In this document: positions 36,249-45,030 of the stretch, one piece after another
Layout of the letters: every line of letters starts with the position of its first letter
How positions within the stretch are numbered: the stretch's first letter is position 1
From: Sphingomonas sp.
GTDB taxonomy: Bacteria > Pseudomonadota > Alphaproteobacteria > Sphingomonadales > Sphingomonadaceae
DNA length: 64,000 nt
Direction of reading: 5' to 3'
Assembly: GCF_030145815.1 (NCBI RefSeq)
Contig: NZ_JAIXHL010000001.1
Span: 124,001 to 188,000 of the forward strand
Notes under the pieces: generated by a model
What the model was told of the DNA's origin: nothing
The model's input: the letters and a program-made list of their open reading frames with translations, nothing else
The model's database searches: none
Position numbers and translations under genes: made by a program

Positions 36249-37351
36249 TGCGGGTTCCCGACCCCGGTGAAATCGAGATCGCGGGTGACGAACACCGCGA
36301 TCGACGTGCCCGGCCGGACGCTCAGCGTCGGCGCGGGGCCGTTCTGCCCGGTGAGCGCGCTCGTGCCCGAACCGGGCAGCGCCAGCAGCACCGAGCCATT
36401 GGCCGGTCGCGTGGCAAGGTTGACGCCGATGTCGAGCGTCGATTGGAGCAGCGCCGGGAAGATCCGCTGGAGCAGGTGCGAATTGACCTTGGCCCGCACG
36501 CCGTTGCGTCCGGTGGCGTCGGTCGCCGGCGATCCGATCGCGATCGTTACCCCATCGGGCCGAATCAGCCGGCTCCAGTTGATGATCGCGCGCTTCTGGC
36601 CCGGCTCCGCGCCGCCGGCATGATCGCCGATCAGGCGACTGCCGCGCGGAATGAGGATGCGGGTGCCGTCAAAACTGCGCACGTCACTCGCGACGATCGC
36701 GCGGGCAAAGCCGGCCTTGGTCGAATCGAACCCGGTTTCCAGCACTGCCGGGATCAGGGTCCCCTGTGCCACCGTGGTCGACCGGTTGACCAAAGTGCCC
36801 GCGACCGCGCGCGCGCCCGGTGCCTGCGCGGCGGGTGCGCCATCTGCGGTCGCGACAGCACTGCCTTCGCCCTGTGGGCCGGAGCGATCATAGACCAGCG
36901 CGCCCGGCGCCGCCGCGCGCGGCTCGGGCAGGGGCGGCGGGGGTTGCGGCTGCGGCTGCTGGATGAAGGTCGGCGGGACCGGCTGGGGGATGAACTCGGG
37001 CCGCGGCTGACGTGTCGGCGGTTGCGGCAGCACGAACGGCACCACCGTCGGCGCGGCGACCGGTGCTGCAGCCGGCGCCGTTGCTTCCGCTGCCGGCGCA
37101 GGCGGAATGTAGAGCGGCGGCGGCTCGCGCAGGGCGACCGTAGGGTCGGCAGTGCGCGTCACTGCCGGTGCCTGCAGTGCGGCGCGACGCGATTCGAGTG
37201 CGACGAACAGCAGGATCGCGGCGAGCGCGAGGCCGCCGCCAATGATCAGCAGCGACGGCCCACGCGAAGCCGTCGCGACCAGCGGACGCACATCGCCCGG
37301 CTCGCGCATCGCCGGAGCACGTCGCGGATCGCCGATCGTCGGCGCGCTCAC
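36245..37351 (-). CDS. virB10: VirB10 inner-to-outer-membrane scaffold
   Basis: The GTG at 37351 overlaps the virB9 stop (GTGA) and gives 368 residues. There is one membrane anchor (LLIIGGGLALAAILLFVAL, about 31-49), then a long proline-rich periplasmic linker (about 75-140). The C-terminal TrbI domain begins near AGTLVNRSTTVAQGTLIPAV. The outer-membrane pore helices probably lie near NSHLLQRIFPALLQST. It spans the envelope and couples inner-membrane ATPases to the outer-membrane channel. The size and layout are normal for the family. Confidence 0.92.
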   Translation of the reverse strand: MSAPTIGDPRRAPAMREPGDVRPLVATASRGPSLLIIGGGLALAAILLFVALESRRAALQAPAVTRTADPTVALREPPPLYIPPAPAAEATAPAAAPVAAPTVVPFVLPQPPTRQPRPEFIPQPVPPTFIQQPQPQPPPPLPEPRAAAPGALVYDRSGPQGEGSAVATADGAPAAQAPGARAVAGTLVNRSTTVAQGTLIPAVLETGFDSTKAGFARAIVASDVRSFDGTRILIPRGSRLIGDHAGGAEPGQKRAIINWSRLIRPDGVTIAIGSPATDATGRNGVRAKVNSHLLQRIFPALLQSTLDIGVNLATRPANGSVLLALPGSGTSALTGQNGPAPTLSVRPGTSIAVFVTRDLDFTGVGNPQ

Positions 37352-38058
37352 CGCTTCTTGTCCTGATCGGCGGTGATGCGTAGCGCGGTCGCGACGCGGC
37401 GATCCTGGCGGAACACGAATTTGCGCGCGATGCGATCGACCACGACGCGCCCGTCGCGGACATGGCCGGTCGCCAGCACCTCCTTGCCATCGTCTCCGAC
37501 CGCATAAATCGCCGGAAGCGCCGCGCTGGCCGGCCATTCTATCTCGGTCTGCACCCCGTCATCAGCCATCGCGCTGGGGCGCAGCAGCTTGTCCCCGCTC
37601 AGGCGATAGCGTCCGGGCGCTGCGTCGACTGCCGGTGCTGCTGCGCTCGACATGGCTGCGACTGGCGCGCTGGCGGGATAGGTAAAGCGCACCGCGAACG
37701 GCAGGCCCTCCATCGGTCCGTAAGCCGGGACCAGCTCGAATGCATACATCCGCACATCGGTGATGACGATCATGTTGGTCGTCACCCCGGCATTGATCGG
37801 CTTTACGAACAGATAGTCGCCGCGCTTGTTCGCCGTCGCCTGCCACGCCGCGCTGTCGCCCAGCGCGATGCTTTCGATCCGCTCGTCTGGATTGAGCGCG
37901 ACCGTGATCTGATATCCGGGTGCCGCCTGCAGCTGGACCACCTGATCGGGGGCGAACATCACCGTCTGGACGCGCGGATCGCCGGGGCCGGGTTGCGGGC
38001 GCACCTGCGCCAGCGCAGTCGGCGCGGCGAGCAGCAGCAGCGCGGCGACCCACTTCAT
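37348..38058 (-). CDS. virB9: VirB9/TrbG outer-membrane complex protein
   Basis: This 236-residue protein has a signal peptide (MKWVAALLLLAAPTALAQ). Its N-terminal beta-domain includes IESIALGDSAAWQ and FVKPINAGVTTNMIVIT, both typical of VirB9/CagX. The C-terminal beta-sandwich includes PAIYAVGDDGKEVL. With VirB10 and a lipoprotein (VirB7) it normally forms the outer-membrane ring. No VirB7-like lipoprotein gene is visible beside it. It overlaps virB8 upstream and virB10 downstream by 4 nt each. Confidence 0.92.
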   Translation of the reverse strand: MKWVAALLLLAAPTALAQVRPQPGPGDPRVQTVMFAPDQVVQLQAAPGYQITVALNPDERIESIALGDSAAWQATANKRGDYLFVKPINAGVTTNMIVITDVRMYAFELVPAYGPMEGLPFAVRFTYPASAPVAAMSSAAAPAVDAAPGRYRLSGDKLLRPSAMADDGVQTEIEWPASAALPAIYAVGDDGKEVLATGHVRDGRVVVDRIARKFVFRQDRRVATALRITADQDKKR

Positions 38059-38834
38059 CGCGCCACCTGTGCGGTCGGTGCGGGGCTCGGGCTGGCCGCG
38101 AGCGGCGATGGCGCACCGGCCTGCGCGGCCTGCACAGAAGCGGGAGTTGGCGCAGGGGGGGTCTCGGGATTGCGCGCATAGTGCGACACGGTGAAGCCGA
38201 GCGGGTTGATGAAGCGGTCTTCCAGCTTCATCGGCTCACCGGCGTAGCGGTAGCGGATCACCGCGACCCAATGCTGCGCCGGGGCGGTCTGTCCGCTGGC
38301 ATCGCGGCGCTGCGTCTCGAACCGCACCAGCGCCGATCCACTGCCGAGCGGCGACACGCTCTTGACCCGCGTCTCGATCAAACTGCTACGCGGCAGGCTG
38401 GCGAGCGGGCTGTCGGGGTTCGATGCCTGCACCGATGCGATATAGCGGCTGCGTGCGCGGCCTTCCGACCACAGCACCGCGCGGCGGTAATTATGCTGAA
38501 GCGCGTCGATGTCGAAGCTTTCGCGCGCGATCACATATTGCACCAGGAACGACTGGGTCAGCGCGGTGTCGGGCGCGATCTTGTCCGGGTTGACCGGGTT
38601 GAGCTGCTGGACATAGCCGGTCTGGCGATCGACCAGCAGGGTGCGGGTCTCGACCGTCTTGAGCGGCAGCATGACGACTAGGGCGATTGCCATGACCAAG
38701 GCGACGACAACCGCGATGGCAGCGATGATCCACGCCGTTCGCTGCGACCGGTCGAGCCGAGCTTCGCGATCCGCGGCCCAGCTGCCGCCCTCCCGATAAT
38801 AGGCGTCGAGCGCCGCACGTGTGGTCTGTTTCAT
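38055..38834 (-). CDS. virB8: VirB8/TrbF assembly factor
   Basis: This 259-residue protein has a short cytoplasmic lead (DAYYREGGSWAADREARLDR), a membrane segment about residues 35-55 and a periplasmic NTF2-like domain with YVIARESFDIDALQHNYRRA. A proline/alanine-rich tail follows. VirB8 nucleates the secretion complex and contacts VirB6, VirB9 and VirB10. It overlaps virB6 upstream (ATGA) and virB9 downstream (ATGA). Confidence 0.92.
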   Translation of the reverse strand: MKQTTRAALDAYYREGGSWAADREARLDRSQRTAWIIAAIAVVVALVMAIALVVMLPLKTVETRTLLVDRQTGYVQQLNPVNPDKIAPDTALTQSFLVQYVIARESFDIDALQHNYRRAVLWSEGRARSRYIASVQASNPDSPLASLPRSSLIETRVKSVSPLGSGSALVRFETQRRDASGQTAPAQHWVAVIRYRYAGEPMKLEDRFINPLGFTVSHYARNPETPPAPTPASVQAAQAGAPSPLAASPSPAPTAQVAR

Positions 38835-40093
38835 GTCGTCTGATCCCGGCGCCCGGCGCTGGCTGTAACACGATTGCGCGATCGGCGCGCGGCCCGTTGC
38901 CCCAGGCGCGGTGGTGCGCTCGGTGCCTGTCCGGGGACGAGCCGCTCGCCCGGATTGGTCCGTACGGGGGCAGCAACCGCCTGAACCGCAGCCGCCGTCA
39001 CGGGTGCTGCCCCGCCGGATTCGCGCCGCTGGGTCGCGATCACTGCGTCCGCGACCGCCGCCGCCCGCGTCCGCTCGGCAACCGGCTCAGCGGCGGGTGC
39101 CGCGCCCGCGCCGCGCCCCTGAAACAGCCGCTCCATCTCGCGGTTGATCCGCTCCGGCGCAGCGCGCCAGCTCGGTGGCAGTTGCAGCCCGGTCGCAACT
39201 TTGAACGCCAGAAAGATCGTGCCGAATGTCGCCAGCGCAAAGATTGCGGTGACCGCCAGCAGTTCGACCGGCGCGCCCGATATGGTCTGCTCACCGGCCC
39301 GCCGCGCGACGAGGCTCGCGACCCACGGCTCAAGCAGCGCCAGTTCTATGCCGAGCAGGATCGCGACGCCAAAGCTCGCGATCATCGTGCCCATCAGCCC
39401 GCGCAGCCACCCGGCGAACCATCCGCGGGTGGCGTCGAACAACAGGAACGCGACGAAGATCGGCCCCAGCGCAAGCAGGATGGCTCCGGCAAAGCGCAGG
39501 ATGATCAACCCGCCCAGCGTCGCAATCAGGAACAGCACGCGCGCTGCACCGAGCGCGATCGGCTCGATCGCGCCGACCGGGTCCTGTGCGTTTTCGACCA
39601 CCAATTCGTTGCGACCGTTGATGTTGCGCTGACGCATCACCTGCTGATCGCCCTCGCGCTTGCCGACACCCGCTTCGCCGAGCCGCACCAGCGCGCGGTC
39701 GACATAGCCCAGCCGCACCGCGCGATCGCCCAGCGTGCCGGGCAGCCCCGCCGCACCGCCGACTTCGGCGACCAGCTCGCCCGGCGCGCCGAACACCAGA
39801 TCATGTGCCAGCGGGCGATAGGTTGCCCAGCTCGTCGCCAGCGCGAGCACGATGCCGACCTTGGCCAGCGCCACCACGCCGTCGCGCACGCCCGGCGTCT
39901 CGCCCAGCAGCATGCGATAGCCCCAGACCGCGACGAACAGCGTCAGCATGCCGGTCAGCAGCAGCGACGCGCTCGACCCCGGTGTCGCCAGCGCCTGATA
40001 GCCGAGCGTCGCGACCGCGCGCGCATGACAGTCGGCCGCGCCGAGCAGGCTCACGACAAAGGCGTCACCCTCGACGATGCCGGGACAGGTCAT
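38831..40093 (-). CDS. virB6: VirB6/TrbL polytopic inner-membrane channel protein
   Basis: This 420-residue protein has several hydrophobic segments (for example SSASLLLTGMLTLFVAVWGY and RVLFLIATLGGLIILRFAGA) and the conserved central tryptophan-bearing stretch TRGWFAGWLRGLMGTMIASF. The C-terminal about 110 residues are alanine/proline/arginine-rich and presumably cytoplasmic. VirB6 forms part of the inner-membrane translocation path. It overlaps virB4 upstream and virB8 downstream (ATGA), so the operon is tightly coupled. Confidence 0.88.
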   Translation of the reverse strand: MTCPGIVEGDAFVVSLLGAADCHARAVATLGYQALATPGSSASLLLTGMLTLFVAVWGYRMLLGETPGVRDGVVALAKVGIVLALATSWATYRPLAHDLVFGAPGELVAEVGGAAGLPGTLGDRAVRLGYVDRALVRLGEAGVGKREGDQQVMRQRNINGRNELVVENAQDPVGAIEPIALGAARVLFLIATLGGLIILRFAGAILLALGPIFVAFLLFDATRGWFAGWLRGLMGTMIASFGVAILLGIELALLEPWVASLVARRAGEQTISGAPVELLAVTAIFALATFGTIFLAFKVATGLQLPPSWRAAPERINREMERLFQGRGAGAAPAAEPVAERTRAAAVADAVIATQRRESGGAAPVTAAAVQAVAAPVRTNPGERLVPGQAPSAPPRLGQRAARRSRNRVTASAGRRDQTT

Positions 40094-42456
40094 GCGACCT
40101 CCATCAGGCGCGGCAGCCAGTCGGCGGGATCGTCGCCATGTTCGGCGCGGATCGCGTCGAGCAGGCGCACGGTGCGCTCGCGTCCGGACAGCACGGTCAG
40201 GATCTCCTGCTCGCCCGACAAATCGAGCCGCGCGACGACGCTTTCGGCGCCATGCTTGATCAGGAAGCAGCGGGCATTGTCGGGCAGCGCGCGGATCAGT
40301 TCGAACTCGTGCGGGGTCAGGCCGAAGCCGTCGACATAGTCTGCCGCGCGCGCCTTGGGGTTCGCCATGAAAATCTGGGTCGCGGCCTGTTCGATGATCG
40401 CGCTGGCGATGCGGCTTTCCAGCGCGTCCTGCGCGCTTTGGGTGGCGAAGCCGACGATCCCGTTACGCTTGCGGATCGTCTTTTCCCAATCCTTGATGCG
40501 GCGCACGAAGACATCGTCGTCGAGCGCCTTCCACCCCTCATCCACCACGATGATCGCCGCCGATCCGTCCAGCCGCTCCTCGACCCGCTGGAACAGGTAC
40601 ATCATCGCCGGGGTGCGGACGGCGGGATCGTCCAGGATCTGGGTCATGTCGAACCCGACCGCCTCGGCGGTCAGGTCGGTCGTGTCGCTGTCATTGTCGA
40701 ACAGCCAGGCGCGTTCGCCATCGCCCCACCAGGGGCGCAACCGCGACCACAGGTCCGCGCCGTGCGGCCGTTCGCCGCCGCGCAACAGCTCGACCAGATG
40801 GCGCAGGCGGCGATTTTCGCGCGGCTGGTCGAAATTGGCGTCGAGCGCATCCTTCAGCCGCGCCGCCTCGTCGATATCGACCCCGCCCGCCAGTTGCGCG
40901 AGCCAGTCGGCGAGGAACTGGCGATGCTCGGCGGTGTCGTCGAGCTGGAGCGGGTTGAGGCCGGACGGGACGCCGGGGCGCAGCACGTCATACTGCCCAC
41001 CGATCGCGCGGATGAACAATTCCGCGCCGCGATCCTTGTCGAAGAACACGATGCGCGGCCGGAACTTGCGCGCCTGGGCGAGCAGGAAGTTGAGCACGAC
41101 CGTCTTGCCCGACCCCGACGGGCCGATCACGGTGAAATTGCCGAGATCGCCATGGTGGAAGTTGAAATAATAGGGTCCGGCAGCGGTCGTCTCGAGCAGC
41201 GTCACCGCGTCGCCCCAGTGATTGCCGGTAGCGCTGCCCACCGGGAAATTGTGCCCGCTCGCCAGACCCGCGAAATTGCCGGTCGAGATCAGGCCCCTGC
41301 GGGCTATGTATTTGAAATTACCGGGGAATTGCGCCCAGAAGGCCGGCTCGAGCGCAATCTCCTCACGCACCGCGATGATGCCGAGATCGGACAAAGCGGC
41401 CTGCACCTCCGCGACGCCTTGGTCGACGGCTTCGGGCGATGCGCCGCGCACCGCGACGGTCATGTGATGCTCGCCAAATCCGGCGCGGCCCGCCGCAACC
41501 TCGTCCTTGGCCTCGCCCAGTTCGGCGCGCAGGCTGACCGCCTCGTCTTCTGCCGATCGCATCCGGCGCAGCGCGAGGTTCATCTTCGACAGCGCCGCCT
41601 GACGATCGACGAAGCCGAAGCTGTGCGTGATGGTCAGCTCCAGCGGCAGGCGCAGCAGATCGTCGAGCATGCCTGGCGCGGTCTGGCCGGGATAATCCTT
41701 GATCGACACCATGCCGACGAAATCGGTCCCGCTTCCGGCGGCGGGCGACAGCTCGATCGCATTCTGGCCGAAACTTACGCGGCGATAGGGCAGATATTCG
41801 CCCAGATCCTGCATCGGCAGCAGCACCGGGCGCAGTTCGCCATTGTACAGCGTCGAGAGGAATTCCAGCGGCTCCGACGCCGGCCCCTGCGGGGTTTCAT
41901 AGACGGACAACAGGCGCGGCCCATAGGCCGAGAGCGCGGCGAACAGCGCCTCACGCGCCTCGTTCAGCTCGCGCAGATCCTGCGCCTGCGCCGCCTCCGC
42001 CTCGATCCCGCTCAGCCCGCCGCGCAGCCGGTCGAGCAGGCCGATCCGCCCCTGCAACGGGCGGCGGACCAGGGTCAGGAACAGGTCGTTGGTATAAAGC
42101 TGCTTGCGCGCCAGCCGTCCGCGCCACGCCGCGTCCAGCCGCTCCGAAAAATCGTCGGGAAACTCCCCCGCCAGCCCCGGCTCGACTCGCTGACGTACAA
42201 TGTGGTGATAGACCGCAAAGCGTGACGACCCGATCGCCTGCAACGTCGCGTCGCGCAGCCGCTTGCGATAGTTGATCTCTTCGCTGTCGGCGGTTTCGAA
42301 CAACAGCCCGCCGATCTGGATCACCTGCATCAACAGGCCGTCGCGCGTCGCGATGGTGACATCGTCGACATGGCGCGCGTAGGGGAGGTGCCGCCCCGCG
42401 CTCGCCTCGCGATCGATCACCCGCCGGTCGCGGGTCAGGGCCGGTAGGAGTTGCAC
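40090..42456 (-). CDS. virB4: VirB4 secretion ATPase
   Basis: The start is uncertain. A GTG at 42456 (overlapping the end of virB3) gives 788 residues; a GTG at 42420 is an alternative, and frames starting further upstream would run deep into virB3. The N-terminal segment RHLPYARHVDDVTIATRDG matches the start of VirB4 proteins. Walker A is VIGPSGSGKTVVLNF and Walker B is AAIIVVDEGWKALDD, near the C-terminal half. VirB4 drives pilus assembly and substrate passage at the inner membrane. The length is normal for the family. It overlaps virB6 downstream. Confidence 0.92.
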   Translation of the reverse strand: MQLLPALTRDRRVIDREASAGRHLPYARHVDDVTIATRDGLLMQVIQIGGLLFETADSEEINYRKRLRDATLQAIGSSRFAVYHHIVRQRVEPGLAGEFPDDFSERLDAAWRGRLARKQLYTNDLFLTLVRRPLQGRIGLLDRLRGGLSGIEAEAAQAQDLRELNEAREALFAALSAYGPRLLSVYETPQGPASEPLEFLSTLYNGELRPVLLPMQDLGEYLPYRRVSFGQNAIELSPAAGSGTDFVGMVSIKDYPGQTAPGMLDDLLRLPLELTITHSFGFVDRQAALSKMNLALRRMRSAEDEAVSLRAELGEAKDEVAAGRAGFGEHHMTVAVRGASPEAVDQGVAEVQAALSDLGIIAVREEIALEPAFWAQFPGNFKYIARRGLISTGNFAGLASGHNFPVGSATGNHWGDAVTLLETTAAGPYYFNFHHGDLGNFTVIGPSGSGKTVVLNFLLAQARKFRPRIVFFDKDRGAELFIRAIGGQYDVLRPGVPSGLNPLQLDDTAEHRQFLADWLAQLAGGVDIDEAARLKDALDANFDQPRENRRLRHLVELLRGGERPHGADLWSRLRPWWGDGERAWLFDNDSDTTDLTAEAVGFDMTQILDDPAVRTPAMMYLFQRVEERLDGSAAIIVVDEGWKALDDDVFVRRIKDWEKTIRKRNGIVGFATQSAQDALESRIASAIIEQAATQIFMANPKARAADYVDGFGLTPHEFELIRALPDNARCFLIKHGAESVVARLDLSGEQEILTVLSGRERTVRLLDAIRAEHGDDPADWLPRLMEVA

Positions 42457-42719
42457 CGCCAGATCCGGTAATTGGGGACGCGCGGGCAGCGGCTCGCCCG
42501 GGTGATCCACAGGTCGAAGAAGCGCGGCTCGCGCAGGCACGCCAACATGCCTGCGGCGTGGATCACCACGGCGGCGACCAGCACCCACACCGATCGAAAG
42601 ATCAGGAACAGCTCGGTCGCCAGCACGGCATTGGCGATGAACCATGTATAGGTCACGCCCGCAAACATCTGCGGTCGCGTCAGCGCGACGAACACGGTGT
42701 CGCGGTCAAGACCATTCAT
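42435..42719 (-). CDS. virB3: VirB3 inner-membrane protein
   Basis: This 94-residue protein has the VirB3 opening DTVFVALTRPQMFAGVTY, two hydrophobic segments about residues 23-60, and the family's closing region ACLREPRFFDLWITRA. VirB3 works with VirB4 in pilus assembly. It lies 6 nt after virB2, and its end overlaps the probable virB4 start. Confidence 0.88.
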   Translation of the reverse strand: MNGLDRDTVFVALTRPQMFAGVTYTWFIANAVLATELFLIFRSVWVLVAAVVIHAAGMLACLREPRFFDLWITRASRCPRVPNYRIWRCNSYRP

Positions 42720-42725
42720 ACGCGC

Positions 42726-43049
42726 TTAGCCCGCGCCGGCCGTCGCCTGGATGCCGGCCACGATGCTGGCGGCGCCAAACAGGATGAAGCAGCCCAGGAT
42801 GACCGTCGCGCCATAGCGCCAATTGATCCGACCGGTGAGCATCAGCAGCCCAACCGCTGCGACCGCGATCACCGCAACGACTGTCGCGACGGTGCCCAGC
42901 AACGTCCCCTGCAGCCAGCGCACCGCGCCGACGATCGCGCCCGACCCCTGCGGATCGGCCAGCTCCTGCGCGGTGGCGATACCGGACCAGAAGAATGCGG
43001 TTGCAGCCGCGAAGACCCCTGCGGCCCGATGACTCAGTTTAGCGATCAC
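42726..43049 (-). CDS. virB2: VirB2-type major pilin
   Basis: This 107-residue protein has a long signal peptide (ending about SGIATAQ) and two hydrophobic helices (TVATVVAVIAVAAVGLLML and YGATVILGCFILFGAASIVA), the usual pilin plan. The short loop between them contains GRINWRYG. Mature pilin would be about 80 residues. It is the first gene of the virB operon. A TAT-type signal protein lies just upstream on the same strand. Confidence 0.88.
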   Translation of the reverse strand: MIAKLSHRAAGVFAAATAFFWSGIATAQELADPQGSGAIVGAVRWLQGTLLGTVATVVAVIAVAAVGLLMLTGRINWRYGATVILGCFILFGAASIVAGIQATAGAG

Positions 43050-43106
43050 GCGTCCAACGCCTCACAGATAAGCCGACACCCGCGCACCGCGCGGGCATCG
43101 GAAGAA

Positions 43107-43544
43107 TCAGGCCGCGACCACGGCAACCTTGCCGCTGCTGTGCGACAGGCGCTTGAGCCGGGGCAGGTCGCGCGTCAGCGCCGCAACCATCGCCTGCTTA
43201 TCGCCGGCCTTGCCATAGGTGGCGGCAAGATCGGGTGCGATTGCGATCCAGCCCGACGCTGCATAGCGCCGCGCGGTTGCTTCGGCCGCCGCATCCAGCT
43301 TGCCGGTCTCCGACACCACGACGACGACATCAAGGCCGGTCTTGCCCCTCGGGGCCGCCATGAAGCCATCGATCACGCGGTGCGAATCGATCGCGTATTT
43401 TCCCTTGTAGGTCCGCATGCGGCTGCCCGCGAAGGCGGCTGCGGGGTTGATCGCACCCGCAGCAACGACACCTGCTGCCGACACGGCGCCGGCGCGGCCA
43501 AGAAAGGATCGGCGGCTCACCTGGCCCGATTCGATGGTCTTCAT
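43107..43544 (-). CDS. Tat-exported, shortened dienelactone-hydrolase-like protein
   Basis: The ATG at 43544 is chosen because GAGGGGG lies 9 nt before it; an ATG at 43553 directly abuts that site. The 145-residue product has a twin-arginine signal (VSRRSFLGRAGAVSAAGVVA). The rest resembles the first half of dienelactone hydrolases (GFMAAPRGKTGLDVVVVVSE, then AARYA-like ARRYAASGWIAIAPDLAATYG). The nucleophile elbow, aspartate and histidine of those enzymes are absent, because the protein stops at about half length. It is either a degenerate hydrolase or a new small exported protein. It lies 57 nt before virB2 on the same strand. Confidence 0.65.
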   Translation of the reverse strand: MKTIESGQVSRRSFLGRAGAVSAAGVVAAGAINPAAAFAGSRMRTYKGKYAIDSHRVIDGFMAAPRGKTGLDVVVVVSETGKLDAAAEATARRYAASGWIAIAPDLAATYGKAGDKQAMVAALTRDLPRLKRLSHSSGKVAVVAA

Positions 43545-43667
43545 ATTTGACATCCCCCTCACGATCAGACGTGACTAATGCAGCGTAACCACTTGCGCGA
43601 CGGGAAACAACGATAGATCGCAGCAATTTGGAAACGCCATCGGCGGCGATGATTGCGGGGGTGCAGG

Positions 43668-44873
43668 GTGACCGGTGATTCGACGATTGAGGAGAATGCG
43701 CAGCGTTTCCGCGATGCCGTGCTCGCCAGCCCCGAACTTCAGGCGCGACTCGGTGTATTTGTGGACCCGGCGGCGTTCGGGGCAGAGGCGCGCGCGATCG
43801 CGGCGGAACTGGGCCTGAACGCCGACACGTTATCGTTCGACCCGCCGGCACCCGACCCGCTCGGAATATCCCGATACATGGGCGCTCCGGTCACGCTCGA
43901 TCACTGGCCGTCAATCGGCTGGTTACCGGTGCGTGCGGTTCCGGGGCACGATGGGCCGGCGTTCGATTGGGCCTGGTTCGGCGACCGGACCCTGCGGGAG
44001 CCTTTGTACGAAGATTCGGTCCGGCGGATGGGGACGCGACCGCTCAGCCGTTTGTATCGCACGCGCACCGATCTCGCCGCGTTGATCGCGGGGGCGGCGC
44101 AGGAAGATACGCTGGAACCCGACGGCTTTGTCTTCCACATGTCCCGCTGCGGCTCGACCCTGGTGGCGCAAATGCTCGCGGCGGTCCCCCATCATATCGT
44201 CGCATCCGAGGCTGCTCCGATCGATGAGATGCTGCAATGGGCACTGTCCTCCGGTGCGTCGTTCGATCATCAGGTTGCGGCGCTGCGGGCGATCGTGGCG
44301 GCGCTTGGCCGCAATCGTTCGGGCGCGGCGCGGCGCTATTTCCTCAAGCTCGATGCATGGCATATCTTCGCGCTGCCGCTGTTCCGTGCAGCGTTTCCAG
44401 AAACGCCCTGGATCTTTCTCTATCGACAGCCCGAGGAAGTGGTTGTGTCCCATGTCGGGATGCCCGGCATGCATTTCGTGACCGGAATGCTCTCCGCAAC
44501 CGAGGTGGTCGCCGATGATGCGATTGTGTCGATGGAAGACCGAGGTGCAGCGGTGCTGGCGCGTTATCTCGACGCGGCGGTCCAGCATTTCCCGAGCGGT
44601 CGCGGGATGCTGGTCAATTATGCGAACCTGCGAGCGGCGATGGAACTGGCGATTCCGACACATTTCGGCTTCGCGCCGGATGCGGATGAGGCGGCAGCGA
44701 TGCTGGCTGCGACCACGCGCCATTCAAAGGCGCCCGATCAGGCATATAGCGACGACACCGCGCGCAAGCGGGCGGCGGTGACGCCGGAAATCGCGGCCGC
44801 GGTAGAAACACATCTGCGCGATTCCTATGCCCGCATAGAGGCGCTGCGGCATGCGGAATCGGCAACGACCTGA
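43668..44873 (+). CDS. Nif11-like domain fused to a sulfotransferase-type P-loop protein
   Basis: The GTG at 43668 follows a GGGGG ribosome site by about 7 nt and gives 401 residues. The first about 50 residues (STIEENAQRFRDAVLASPEL, QARLGVF, DPAAFGAEARAIAAELG) match the Nif11/nitrile-hydratase-type leader domain known from RiPP precursors. After a linker region, residues about 153-400 look like a sulfotransferase with the PAPS-binding loop FHMSRCGSTLVAQML and PWIFLYRQPEEVVVSH. A leader-type domain on an enzyme is unusual and may serve to dock it to a RiPP pathway; a lasso-peptide locus starts about 2.4 kb downstream. The reaction is not proven. Confidence 0.7.
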   Translation: MTGDSTIEENAQRFRDAVLASPELQARLGVFVDPAAFGAEARAIAAELGLNADTLSFDPPAPDPLGISRYMGAPVTLDHWPSIGWLPVRAVPGHDGPAFDWAWFGDRTLREPLYEDSVRRMGTRPLSRLYRTRTDLAALIAGAAQEDTLEPDGFVFHMSRCGSTLVAQMLAAVPHHIVASEAAPIDEMLQWALSSGASFDHQVAALRAIVAALGRNRSGAARRYFLKLDAWHIFALPLFRAAFPETPWIFLYRQPEEVVVSHVGMPGMHFVTGMLSATEVVADDAIVSMEDRGAAVLARYLDAAVQHFPSGRGMLVNYANLRAAMELAIPTHFGFAPDADEAAAMLAATTRHSKAPDQAYSDDTARKRAAVTPEIAAAVETHLRDSYARIEALRHAESATT

Positions 44874-45030
44874 ATGGTTTCGATCGTGTTGACTTGATTG
44901 GGTTCGCCGCTAAGGTTTCGCACTGCAATTGCTTGCGTGTAGCTGCAGGCTGTTACCGTTAAGACTGATATGTAAGTTATTGAACACGGGCCGGATCACG
45001 GGGATCGGCCTAATCCTTGGGGGGATACAT

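Noticed and set aside
39805..42225. 806-codon plus-strand open frame opposite virB4
   Set aside because: The virB4 motifs and operon overlaps on the minus strand are decisive; this frame has no coherent domain.
35247..43049. Integrative conjugative element
   Set aside because: No relaxase, coupling protein, integrase or attachment repeats accompany the virB genes in the window.
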